Part shown: positions 14,547-22,290 of the stretch, piece by piece | Layout: each line of letters opens with the position of its first letter | Position numbering within the stretch: the stretch's first letter is position 1 | From: Phycisphaerales bacterium | GTDB taxonomy: Bacteria; Planctomycetota; Phycisphaerae; Tepidisphaerales; Tepidisphaeraceae | Assembly (NCBI GenBank): GCA_028291615.1 | Contig: JAQGHM010000118.1 | Location: 1-33,956, forward strand | Direction of reading: 5' to 3' | Length of the DNA stretch: 33,956 nucleotides | Made by a program: the position numbers and the translations under genes | The notes under the pieces: generated by a model | Told to the model about the DNA's origin: nothing | What the model saw: only the letters and a program-made list of their open reading frames with translations | Database searches by the model: none

Positions 14547-17534
14547 CCACCGTTGCTGCTGGCTATTCTCGCTGCTCTCTGTGTTCTCCGTGTCCTCGGT
14601 GGTGGGATTCTCCGCGCCGCAGAGCCGGAGGTTTTGGCGAAGGATTTGCCGCGGTTACCGGCGGTCGAGGCGAAGGACGCGGTGAAGACGTTCAAAGTGC
14701 GGCCGGGGTTTGCGATGGAGCTGGCGGCGTCGGAGCCGAACGTCGTTTCGCCAGTGGCGATGGCGTTTGATGAGAATGGGCGGTTGTTCGTCGTCGAGAT
14801 GATCGATTACTCGGAGCGGCGGGATGAAAAGCTGGGGCGGATTCGGCTGCTGGAGGATACGGATGGGGACGGGGTGTTTGATAAGGCGACGGTGTACGCG
14901 GAGGGGTTGCCCTGGCCGACGGCGGTATTTCCGTGGAAGGGGGGCGTGTTCGTGGGATGCACGCCGGACATTTTGTATTTCAAGGATACTGATGGTGATG
15001 GAAAGGCGGATGAACGAAGGGTGGTCTTTACTGGTTTTGGAACAGGCGTGAAGAAACTGAACGTGCAGGCGCTGCTGAATAGTTTTAACTGGGGGTTGGA
15101 TAATCGTATTCATGGGGCGGCGTCGTTCAACGCGGGTTCGATCACGCGACCGGGGAGCAATGACAAACCGGTGGAGATGCGCGGCAAAGGCTTCGCGTTC
15201 GATCCAGCGTCATCACAACTAATCGCGGAAAATGGCGGCGGCCAACACGGCCTCTCCTTCGATGACTGGGGTCGCATGTACGTCGGCAGCAACTCGCGGC
15301 ACATCCAGACGTTCGCGTATGACGCGCGGTACGCGGATCGCAACCCCGCGTTTGCGATGCCGACGCCGCTGCTGGACATCGCGGTGGACGGCCCGGCGGC
15401 AGAGGTGTACCGCGCGAGCCCCGAAGAGCCGTGGCGGGTGATCCGCACGAAATGGCGGGTGAGCGGGATCTCAAGCGGCCCAATCGAAGGGGGCGGGCGC
15501 TCGGCGGGATATTTTACTGGGGCGACGGGCGTGACGATCTACCGCGGGAATGCGTACGGGCCTGACTACGAAGGCGATGCGTTCATCGGCGACGCGGGCG
15601 GGAATCTCGTGCATCGGAAGAAGATTCGGCCGCATGGCGTGATCGTGAAGGCGGAGCGGGCGGCGGACGAGCAGAATCGCGAGTTTGTCGCGAGCACGGA
15701 CACGTGGTTTCGGCCGGTGCAGTTTGCCAATGGGCCGGACGGGTGCTTGTACGTGATCGACATGTATCGCGAGACGATCGAGCACCCGTGGTCGTTGCCG
15801 GAGTCGTTGAAGAAGCACTTGGATTTGAACAGCGGGAACGATCGGGGACGGATTTATCGCGTGGTACCGAACGGGTTCAAGCGGCCGGCGAAGCTGCGGT
15901 TGGGGGAAGCGTCGATGGAGGAGTTGGTGAGGACGCTGGCGCATCCGAATGGGTGGCATCGGGATACGGCGGCGCGGTTGATTTACGAGAAGCAGGACAA
16001 ATCCGCGGTGCGGCTACTCGAAGCGTTGTTGGCGAGCCACGGGGCGAAGCCGCAAGCGGCGGATGAGCGGACGACGGCGCTGGGTGGCATACACGCGATG
16101 TACGCGCTCGAAGGATTGGGGGCGCTGAACGCCGCGCATCTGTTAACGGTAATGGATGATTCGAACGAGCACGTCCGGCAACATGCAATCAAACTGAGCG
16201 AGCGGTTTTTGGAGGCTAAGGAAGCGCCGGCGGCGCTGGTAAACAAGTTGGGGGAGATGGTTTTGGATCCGTCGATGATCGTGCGGTATCAACTTGCGTT
16301 TACGCTCGGCTACCTGCGCGATGCGGAACGGCCGGCGCGGCTGGCGAAGCTCGCGGCGAAGGACGGCGGCGACACTTCGATGGCGGCGGCGGTGCTCAAT
16401 TCCGCCGGGGATCGCGCGATCGACTTGTTTCGATTATTGAATGAACCGGCCTTGCGCGAGGAGGCGGGCGCGCGTGAGTTATCGCCTCGATTGGCGGAGA
16501 TCATCGGGGCGCGCGGGTTTGGGGATGAGATCGCGGGGGTGATCGAGGTCGCTTCAGATCAGAAAGATGCGGCGCGGATGATGGCGCTGGCGCGGGCGCT
16601 GGGCGCGGGGTTGCACAAGGCGGGGATTCCACTGGAGGCGGAGAAGGGGCAGTTGATCCTGGATCGCGCGGAGGCGCTGGCGAACGACACGGCGGCGGAC
16701 GGGCCGACTCGGCTGGCGGCGATCGGGGTGCTGGGGTGCGTCTCGTGGGATCATTACGCGGCGACGCTGTTGCCGCTGATGGACCCGCGACAGGGGCAGG
16801 CGGTGCAGGTGGCGGCGCTGGGGGCGCTGGAGCAACTCGATCGCGGGGCGCTGGCGGGGGAGATCTTGCGGCGGTGGGACGGGATGACGCCGCGCCTTCG
16901 CGAGGCGGCAGCGGGTGTGATGGTGAAGCGACCGGCGCGGGCGCGGGCGCTACTGGAGGCGATCCAGAGCGGCAAGGTTCGACGCGGAGATCTGTCCGGA
17001 TCGCAAGCGGCGGCGCTGCGGCAGAGCTCGGATAAGGCGGTGAAGGAACTGGCGGCCAAGGTGCTGGTCGCGCCGGCGGGAAAGCGCGACGACGTGGTAA
17101 AGGCGTTCGCCGCTGCGATTGACTTGAAGGGTGATCCGAAACACGGCCACGAGATTTACCTAGCCAAGTGTTCGTCCTGCCATCGCTTGGCCGGCGAAGG
17201 CAACGCGCTGGGGCCGGACCTGGAGACGGTGAAGAACACCGGCAAGGAGAAGATGCTGACGAGCATCCTCGACCCCAATCGCGAGGTGGCGCCGAACTAC
17301 ACGGCGTACATCGTGGAGACGAAGGACGGCGATTCGCAGGTGGGCGTGATCGCATCAGAAACAGCGGCAAGCGTGACGTTGCGGATGGCGCTGGGGATGG
17401 AAGTGGTGCTCGCGCGGGATGCGATCAAGAGCATGCACAGCGCGGGGTTGTCGATGATGCCGGAGGGATTGGAGGAAGGGATGAAGGCGCAGGATCTGGC
17501 GGATTTGATGGAGTATGTGATCACGGCGAAGTGA
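14538..17534 (+). CDS. PVC-type secreted beta-propeller / HEAT / cytochrome c protein (large)
   Basis: A 998-residue exported protein, second of its type in the window. It has a signal peptide (MSAPPLLLAILAALCVLRVL..), a propeller/dehydrogenase-like domain from about residue 45 to 460 (RPGFAMELAASEPNVVSPVA, DTDGDGVFDKATVYAEG, DTDGDGKADERRVV, GPDGCLYVIDMYRETIEHPW), HEAT-like repeats (about 470-860), then a C-terminal cytochrome c domain with heme motif CSSCH and the HRLAGEGNALGPDLETV and ILDPNREVAPNYTAYIVETK segments seen in planctomycete heme-binding domains. It is probably a periplasmic oxidoreductase. The start is uncertain: upstream in-frame codons (from 14439) translate repeat DNA, and the signal sequence itself overlaps repeat-like DNA. 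Divergent from the amidohydrolase. Confidence 0.92.
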   Translation: MSAPPLLLAILAALCVLRVLGGGILRAAEPEVLAKDLPRLPAVEAKDAVKTFKVRPGFAMELAASEPNVVSPVAMAFDENGRLFVVEMIDYSERRDEKLGRIRLLEDTDGDGVFDKATVYAEGLPWPTAVFPWKGGVFVGCTPDILYFKDTDGDGKADERRVVFTGFGTGVKKLNVQALLNSFNWGLDNRIHGAASFNAGSITRPGSNDKPVEMRGKGFAFDPASSQLIAENGGGQHGLSFDDWGRMYVGSNSRHIQTFAYDARYADRNPAFAMPTPLLDIAVDGPAAEVYRASPEEPWRVIRTKWRVSGISSGPIEGGGRSAGYFTGATGVTIYRGNAYGPDYEGDAFIGDAGGNLVHRKKIRPHGVIVKAERAADEQNREFVASTDTWFRPVQFANGPDGCLYVIDMYRETIEHPWSLPESLKKHLDLNSGNDRGRIYRVVPNGFKRPAKLRLGEASMEELVRTLAHPNGWHRDTAARLIYEKQDKSAVRLLEALLASHGAKPQAADERTTALGGIHAMYALEGLGALNAAHLLTVMDDSNEHVRQHAIKLSERFLEAKEAPAALVNKLGEMVLDPSMIVRYQLAFTLGYLRDAERPARLAKLAAKDGGDTSMAAAVLNSAGDRAIDLFRLLNEPALREEAGARELSPRLAEIIGARGFGDEIAGVIEVASDQKDAARMMALARALGAGLHKAGIPLEAEKGQLILDRAEALANDTAADGPTRLAAIGVLGCVSWDHYAATLLPLMDPRQGQAVQVAALGALEQLDRGALAGEILRRWDGMTPRLREAAAGVMVKRPARARALLEAIQSGKVRRGDLSGSQAAALRQSSDKAVKELAAKVLVAPAGKRDDVVKAFAAAIDLKGDPKHGHEIYLAKCSSCHRLAGEGNALGPDLETVKNTGKEKMLTSILDPNREVAPNYTAYIVETKDGDSQVGVIASETAASVTLRMALGMEVVLARDAIKSMHSAGLSMMPEGLEEGMKAQDLADLMEYVITAK

Positions 17535-17540
17535 GTTAGT

Positions 17541-18584
17541 TCAGGCGGGGTTCTTCTCCGCCTCGTACGCGAAGCCAAACGACTGTCGCCAGGCATCGAG
17601 CGTCTTCATGTTGCCCAGCGTGTCGGGCCAGGACATGGCGGGGGAATGGGCCTGGGTGCGGCCATGGCGGATTGCCTCCGCGGCGGCGTCGATCTCGTAG
17701 GCGTAGAGGTGGCGGTCGGCGCGGATGGTGATCGTCTCTAACGCTTGGCCGGTGCGATGGAGGTGAATTTCGGTCTGTCCGCCAGTCTTTGCGGGGACCC
17801 ACGGCTCAGAGACGAAGAGGTGTCCTTGCGTGCCGAAGATGCGCACGGTGTTGTCCAGTTCTACGGCGACCGCGGTTGCGACGGTCGCGAGAATATCGCG
17901 ATCGAATCGGAGCGTTGCGGTGGCATATTCGTCGACTCTGGTTTGGCCGATGTGGCCCATGCCTTTGACGTCGATCGGGTCCGCGAAGTCATGGCCCAGC
18001 GCGACGCCGGCGATCAGGCGCGACATGGAGACGGGGTAGCAGCCGACATCAAGGATGCCGCCGCCACCGAGGCTGTTGTTGAATAGGCGCGACTTTGGAT
18101 CGAACGGGGCGGCGAAGCCGAATGCGGCTTGGATCAGGCGGACCTCGCCGATGGCGTTCGATTTGATCAGCTCGACGAGTTTGGCCGTCTGAGGGTGACA
18201 GCGGTACATGAACGCTTCCATCAGGAAGACGTTGTTCTCCCGCGCGGCTTGGACGATGGCGACGGCTTGGGCATTGTTCAGGGCGATCGGCTTTTCGCAG
18301 AGGATGTGCTTCTTCGCGCGGGCGGCTTTGACGGCCCAATCGGCATGCTGCGGGTGCGGCGTGGCGATGTAGACGGCCTGGACGGCGGGATCGGCAAGCA
18401 GGGCTTCGTATGATCCATGCGACCTCGCACCCGCGATGGCGTTGTCGGCGATGAACTGGTCGGCCTTGGCTTTGGCGCGACTGGCGACGGCGACGAGTTT
18501 TCCGGTTGATGACGAGCGTAAGCCTTCGACGAAGGATTTGGCGATAGCGCCCGCGCCGATGATGCCCCAACCAAGCGTGGCCAT
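17541..18584 (-). CDS. Gfo/Idh/MocA family NAD(P)-dependent oxidoreductase
   Basis: A 347-residue cytosolic dehydrogenase. The Rossmann motif is at the start (LGWGIIGAGAIAKSFVEGLR, GxGxxA), followed by LVAVASRAKAKADQF. AVYIATPHPQHADWAVKAA and ILCEKPIALN carry the family EKP motif with its catalytic Lys. GGGILDVGCYPVSMSRLIAG is the typical C-terminal-domain motif, with Asp and probable catalytic Tyr/His positions nearby. The group acts on sugars, inositol or dihydrodiols, closest in style to D-xylose/dihydrodiol dehydrogenases; the substrate is not known. I chose ATG at 18584; the 68-residue upstream extension is Arg/Pro-rich and does not fit the family. It is convergent with the PVC cytochrome gene (6-bp gap). 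Confidence 0.93.
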   Translation of the reverse strand: MATLGWGIIGAGAIAKSFVEGLRSSSTGKLVAVASRAKAKADQFIADNAIAGARSHGSYEALLADPAVQAVYIATPHPQHADWAVKAARAKKHILCEKPIALNNAQAVAIVQAARENNVFLMEAFMYRCHPQTAKLVELIKSNAIGEVRLIQAAFGFAAPFDPKSRLFNNSLGGGGILDVGCYPVSMSRLIAGVALGHDFADPIDVKGMGHIGQTRVDEYATATLRFDRDILATVATAVAVELDNTVRIFGTQGHLFVSEPWVPAKTGGQTEIHLHRTGQALETITIRADRHLYAYEIDAAAEAIRHGRTQAHSPAMSWPDTLGNMKTLDAWRQSFGFAYEAEKNPA

Positions 18585-18656
18585 TCGCGGAGCGATGATA
18601 GCGGTGGCGAGGCGGGGGGCAAGGATCGGAGCGCGGGTCAAGGGAAGGCGTTGAGT

Positions 18657-18699
18657 CGGTTCGTGCCGAACCGGAATAATCCGCCTCCAGAGGAGGCGG
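18657..18699 (+). promoter_or_regulatory. Two tandem hairpins upstream of thiG
   Basis: First hairpin: CGGTTCG-TGC-CGAACCG (18657-18673). Second: CCGCCTCC-AGA-GGAGGCGG (18681-18699), a perfect 8-bp stem. They lie 51-93 bp before the thiG ATG and may form part of its leader. I looked for the conserved parts of the TPP riboswitch (CUGAGA-type sequence) and did not find them, so no riboswitch is claimed. They could equally be a terminator for upstream transcription. Confidence 0.45.
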
Positions 18700-18750
18700 T
18701 GTGGGGGAGGGATTCGTCTCTGTTTGCGAAATCCGCTAGGATTAAAGTCT

Positions 18751-19569
18751 ATGGACGTTTTTCGCATTGGATCGTTTGAGATTCGCAATCGGCTCTTTGT
18801 CGGGACGGGGAAGTATTCGTCTTATGACGTCATGCGCGCGGCGCTGGAGGCGAGCGGCTGCCAGGTGGTGACGGTGGCCGTGCGACGGGAGCGGCTGATG
18901 GATAAGGAGGGGCGGAGCCTGCTGGAGTTTCTGGATCTGAGCAAGTACGTGATCCTGCCCAACACGGCCGGCTGCTTCACGGCGGAGGATGCCATTCGGG
19001 TTTCGCTGCTGGGGCGCGAGCTTCTGGAGAAGCAGAAGAACCCGGGCGCGAACTGGGTGAAGCTGGAAGTGCTCGGAGATAAGAAAACGCTGCTGCCCGA
19101 TCCGGTTGGCACGCTCGAGGCGACGCGCGAGTTGGTGAAGGAGGGGTTCACGGTTTTGGCGTACTCGAGTGACGACCCGCGGAGCGCGGTGCGAATCAAG
19201 GAGGCCGGCGCGGCCAGCGTGATGCCGGCGGGGTCGCCGATTGGGAGCGGGTTAGGCGTTCTCAATCAGCACAGCATTTCGTTGTGCTTGGAGTTATTGA
19301 AAGAGGGGGATCCGAGTTATCCGGTGATCGTCGACGCGGGCGTCGGAACGGCGAGCGACGTGACGATCGCGATGGAACTGGGGGCGGACGGCGTCTTGTT
19401 GAACACCGGGATCGCGCACGCGAAGGACCCAGTGAAGATGGCGCAGGCGATGCGGCACGGGCTGGAAGCGGGCCGGCTGGCGTATGAGGCGGGACGGATC
19501 GGGAAGAAGAGGTACGCGACGGCTAGCAGTCCGTTTGAGGGCGTGATTTCTTACATTCCGGGGGAATAA
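18751..19569 (+). CDS. thiG: Thiazole synthase
   Basis: A 272-residue TIM-barrel enzyme that builds the thiazole phosphate part of thiamine from deoxyxylulose 5-phosphate, dehydroglycine and the ThiS thiocarboxylate. Hallmarks are [58 protein letters not shown] (the Schiff-base Lys), [33 protein letters not shown] and [21 protein letters not shown]. The length is close to the usual 255-270 residues. I chose the ATG at 18751 ([15 protein letters not shown]), with AGGA about 10 bp upstream. No thiS, thiF, thiE or thiO is adjacent. Confidence 0.97.
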   Translation: MDVFRIGSFEIRNRLFVGTGKYSSYDVMRAALEASGCQVVTVAVRRERLMDKEGRSLLEFLDLSKYVILPNTAGCFTAEDAIRVSLLGRELLEKQKNPGANWVKLEVLGDKKTLLPDPVGTLEATRELVKEGFTVLAYSSDDPRSAVRIKEAGAASVMPAGSPIGSGLGVLNQHSISLCLELLKEGDPSYPVIVDAGVGTASDVTIAMELGADGVLLNTGIAHAKDPVKMAQAMRHGLEAGRLAYEAGRIGKKRYATASSPFEGVISYIPGE

Positions 19570-19572
19570 GGG

Positions 19573-19920
19573 GTGCCTACCGTTGCCGTGCGCATCATCG
19601 CCTTGATCTTCCTCGCATGTGCGTTCTACTTCGCTTGGGCCTGGTACCGATGGGACCTGTGGGACATCGCGCATGACGTAGCATGGCCGCATGGGTTTCC
19701 TTACCCGGACAATGGGCTTATGGCGCTTGAGCATTATTTCGATCAAGCGAACCCGAGACCGGGGGCGATTAAGATGACGGGAGAATTCTCACGCGTGCAG
19801 AAGGCGACTGGCATTGCGGCGGCATTTTGTGCGACCGCGGGAGCTTTTTTGGGGCTGCCGACGGCCTTCCACTTTATTCGACGCGTGTCCTCATATCGAC
19901 GGGGATTTCCAATCTCATGA
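19573..19920 (+). CDS. Small membrane protein of unknown function
   Basis: A 115-residue protein that begins with GTG 4 bp after the thiG stop. It has an N-terminal transmembrane helix (about 5-24, VAVRIIALIFLACAFYFAWA), a soluble middle rich in aromatic residues (WYRWDLWDIAHDVAWPHGFP) and a second hydrophobic segment (about 77-97). No family is recognised. The tight spacing suggests it is read with thiG, but the start is weak and the call is only moderately safe. Confidence 0.6.
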   Translation: MPTVAVRIIALIFLACAFYFAWAWYRWDLWDIAHDVAWPHGFPYPDNGLMALEHYFDQANPRPGAIKMTGEFSRVQKATGIAAAFCATAGAFLGLPTAFHFIRRVSSYRRGFPIS

Positions 19921-19941
19921 GCAAACGAGGCGCATTGAATA

Positions 19942-20649
19942 ATGATGATTGAACTCTGGAATCAACTCGCCGCCAAGGCCGATGTAACGCTCTCGCCGGG
20001 GCAGCACGACCAGTTCTCGCGCTACATCGATCTCTTGCTCGAGGCCAACCAGCGGATGAACCTCACGCGCATCGCCGATCGCGCCGCGGCGGAGGTGCAG
20101 CACGTGGGCGATGCTTTGACGGCGTTGCCATTTTTGCCGACGGAGGGGTTTCGGCTGGTGGATGTGGGGAGCGGCGGCGGCGTACCGGGCATCATCCTGG
20201 CGATCGTGCGTGCGGATGCGAAGGTAGTGCTGCTGGAAGCGACGAAGAAGAAGGCGGTCTTTTTGCAGGAGGTGGTGACGGCCCTGGGCCTGGCGAACGT
20301 GAAGGTGGTGGCCGAGCGCGCGGAGGCGGCGGGGCGCGGCGAACTGCGCGAGTCGCGCGACGTGGCCGTGGCGCGGGCGGTGGGGGCGATGGATTTCCTG
20401 GTCGAGTGGTGTCTGCCCCTGGTGAAGAAGGGGGGCAGGATGCTGGCGATGAAGGGGGCGCGGATCGTGGACGAATTGCCCACGGCGAAAAAGGCGATCC
20501 GGATGCTGGGCGGCGGCGAGGCGATCGTGCATCCGGTCGAACTGCCGGGGACAGAACATCGCGTGATCGTGGAAATCAAGAAGGTGGGGCGGACGGATCT
20601 GCGCTACCCGCGCGATCCGACGGTGGCGAAGGGGAAGGCGATCTCGTGA
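19942..20649 (+). CDS. rsmG: 16S rRNA (guanine527-N7)-methyltransferase
   Basis: A 235-residue class I SAM-dependent methyltransferase (RsmG/GidB) that methylates G527 of 16S rRNA. The SAM-binding loop is VDVGSGGGVPGIILAIVRAD; MNLTRI near residue 35, LLEATKKKAVFLQEV and a DVAVARAVGAMDFL motif after that are typical of the family. The last codons overlap the start of the GNAT gene (GTGA), so the two are translationally coupled. In many bacteria gidB sits with parA/parB, which are not here. Two Met codons open the frame (MMIEL). Confidence 0.96.
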   Translation: MMIELWNQLAAKADVTLSPGQHDQFSRYIDLLLEANQRMNLTRIADRAAAEVQHVGDALTALPFLPTEGFRLVDVGSGGGVPGIILAIVRADAKVVLLEATKKKAVFLQEVVTALGLANVKVVAERAEAAGRGELRESRDVAVARAVGAMDFLVEWCLPLVKKGGRMLAMKGARIVDELPTAKKAIRMLGGGEAIVHPVELPGTEHRVIVEIKKVGRTDLRYPRDPTVAKGKAIS

Positions 20650-21191
20650 CGGAAATCATCAAGACATCGGGCGGTTTGGTTACGCTTCGTACGACGCGGC
20701 GCGAAGACGCCGAGCGATTGCGGGCAATGCGCATCGAGGCGCTAGCACTTCATCCGACGGCGTTCTCAAGCAGTCCGGAAGAGGCGGCGACTGAGGACTG
20801 GGCTGCGCGCGCGGCGGACGGTTGCGGCGACGGATTGACGGCGATCTTCGTCGTCGATGCGGCGGAGGAACTGGTGGCGATGACGGGCATCCTGCTCAGC
20901 GCCAAGCCGAAATTTCCGCACAGCGCCTTCATCTGGGGCGTCTACACGCGGCCCACGTGGCGTGGCCGCGGCTTGTCGGAGCGCCTTGTGAACACAGCGG
21001 TCGGGTGGGCAGCATCGAAAGGGCGGACGATCGTGCGCCTAGGCGTCTGCGCGCAAAATGCGGCGGCGGTGCGGACCTACGTGCGGTGCGGGTTTCGCGT
21101 GTACGGCGTCGAGCGGGCGTCGGCGGTGGTGGACGGCATGGAGTACGACGAACTGTTGATGGACCGGCGGATGGGCGGAGTGACCCGCTGA
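20646..21191 (+). CDS. GNAT family N-acetyltransferase
   Basis: A 181-residue acetyltransferase starting with GTG that overlaps the rsmG stop (GTGA). Motif A is WGVYTRPTWRGRGLSERLVN (R-G-R-G-L). The following LGVCAQNAAAVRTYVRCGFR is the usual C-terminal motif B, with the AAVRTYVRCGF signature. N-terminal LVTLRTTRREDAERLRAMRI matches the family beta1-alpha1. The acceptor substrate is unknown. A longer frame from 20406 is an out-of-frame shadow of rsmG. Confidence 0.93.
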   Translation: MTEIIKTSGGLVTLRTTRREDAERLRAMRIEALALHPTAFSSSPEEAATEDWAARAADGCGDGLTAIFVVDAAEELVAMTGILLSAKPKFPHSAFIWGVYTRPTWRGRGLSERLVNTAVGWAASKGRTIVRLGVCAQNAAAVRTYVRCGFRVYGVERASAVVDGMEYDELLMDRRMGGVTR

Positions 21192-21243
21192 CAATTATTG
21201 CGCAAGTCCCGATGCGAAGCCACGAGCCGACGATATTTGCGAC

Positions 21244-22167
21244 TTAATTTCCCTTGGCTAACCCTGGCCAATCCCGCCACATCCAGCGCATCACGTCCGG
21301 GAAGATCGCCGTCCCGTGCTTGCCGCTGTGGACGCCTTCACCGAAGACGAATTTGTGATCGTACCCTTTCTCGTCCAGGGCGGCGGCCATCGCCTTGTTC
21401 GCCTCGGGCCAGCTTCCGAATTGGTTGACGATGTCATTCGCGCCATCCTGCTGGAACATGCGAATCGGCTTCTTTTCGGCCTTGCGGACGAGGTCGGGAT
21501 AGGCGTTGCCCCCCTTGATGTTGGTGAAGGAGCCGACGGTGGTGAAGACTTTCCGGAAGGCATCGGGGCGCTGCCAGGCGACTGTGAAGGCGCAGATGCC
21601 ACCTGAGGAACTGCCGGCGATGCAGCGGCCATCGGGGTTGTCGGTCAGTTTATATTTCTTGGAGACCTCGGGCAGGATTTCTTCGAGGAGGAATTTGGAG
21701 TAGGCGTCGCTGAGCGTGTCGTATTCGTTGCTACGGTTGGTTTTTACGTTTGACTTGCCGTCGGGCTTTTTCTCGGGTTCGCCGGGCTTGAGTGCGTAGT
21801 GCCCGGGCGTGATGAAGATGCCAATGGTGACGGGCATCTGCTTTTTGGCGATCAGGTTGTCGAAGACGATCGGCGCATTGTAGAGCACGCCGTCCTGGCA
21901 GACAAAAACGCAGGCCGGCGTCTTGCCGTCGTACTGCGCGGGGACGTAAACGGAGTAGCTGCGGAGCGTGCCGGGATAGACCTTGCTGTCGTTCCAGTCA
22001 TATTTAGTGAGGACGCCCTTGGGGACGCCGTCCTGCGGTTTGGAGTCAGGACCGGGCACGTATTGGTCGTCGGGGCTGGGCTTCTTGGGTTCGTCAGCGG
22101 CGGGGGTTGAGTTTGAGAATGTGAGAAGCGACAGAAAGACGATCAGCAGGCGGGTGGTCTTGACCAT
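21244..22167 (-). CDS. Secreted esterase (esterase D / PF00756-like alpha/beta hydrolase)
   Basis: A 307-residue exported hydrolase. The signal peptide is near the start (MVKTTRLLIVFLSLLTFSNS, cleaved about at AAD). A Lys/Pro-rich linker follows, then the esterase domain with VYVPAQYDGKTPACVFVCQD, a nucleophile elbow GSSSGG (CIAGSSSGGICAFT), a candidate Asp in RMFQQDGANDIVNQFG and a likely His in FGEGVHSGKHG. This fits PF00756, the group with ferulic-acid esterases and enterochelin esterases, often acting on plant polymers in planctomycetes. I chose ATG 22167; 32 further upstream residues are not signal-like. It is divergent from the ABC-F gene. Confidence 0.9.
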   Translation of the reverse strand: MVKTTRLLIVFLSLLTFSNSTPAADEPKKPSPDDQYVPGPDSKPQDGVPKGVLTKYDWNDSKVYPGTLRSYSVYVPAQYDGKTPACVFVCQDGVLYNAPIVFDNLIAKKQMPVTIGIFITPGHYALKPGEPEKKPDGKSNVKTNRSNEYDTLSDAYSKFLLEEILPEVSKKYKLTDNPDGRCIAGSSSGGICAFTVAWQRPDAFRKVFTTVGSFTNIKGGNAYPDLVRKAEKKPIRMFQQDGANDIVNQFGSWPEANKAMAAALDEKGYDHKFVFGEGVHSGKHGTAIFPDVMRWMWRDWPGLAKGN

Positions 22168-22290
22168 GGATGACTCCGTTGGGGGGACAGAAGCAATACC
22201 GTGCCAGGAGCAGCGGCGTTTAGATGCCGATTGGTCTTCGGATAATCTAAGGGCTATAAGCATTGCGGAGTTCGCCGGGAAATTTGATCC

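Noticed and set aside
18585..18750. TPP riboswitch before thiG
   Set aside because: Conserved TPP aptamer sequence is not present; only plain hairpins are seen.
20406..20645. Extended start for the GNAT gene
   Set aside because: This part lies in another frame of rsmG and has no GNAT likeness; GTG at 20646 overlaps the rsmG stop.
22168..22290. Promoter for the ABC-F gene (TTGGTC and TATAAG-like strings)
   Set aside because: The spacing is acceptable but the -35 match is weak, so I do not annotate it.
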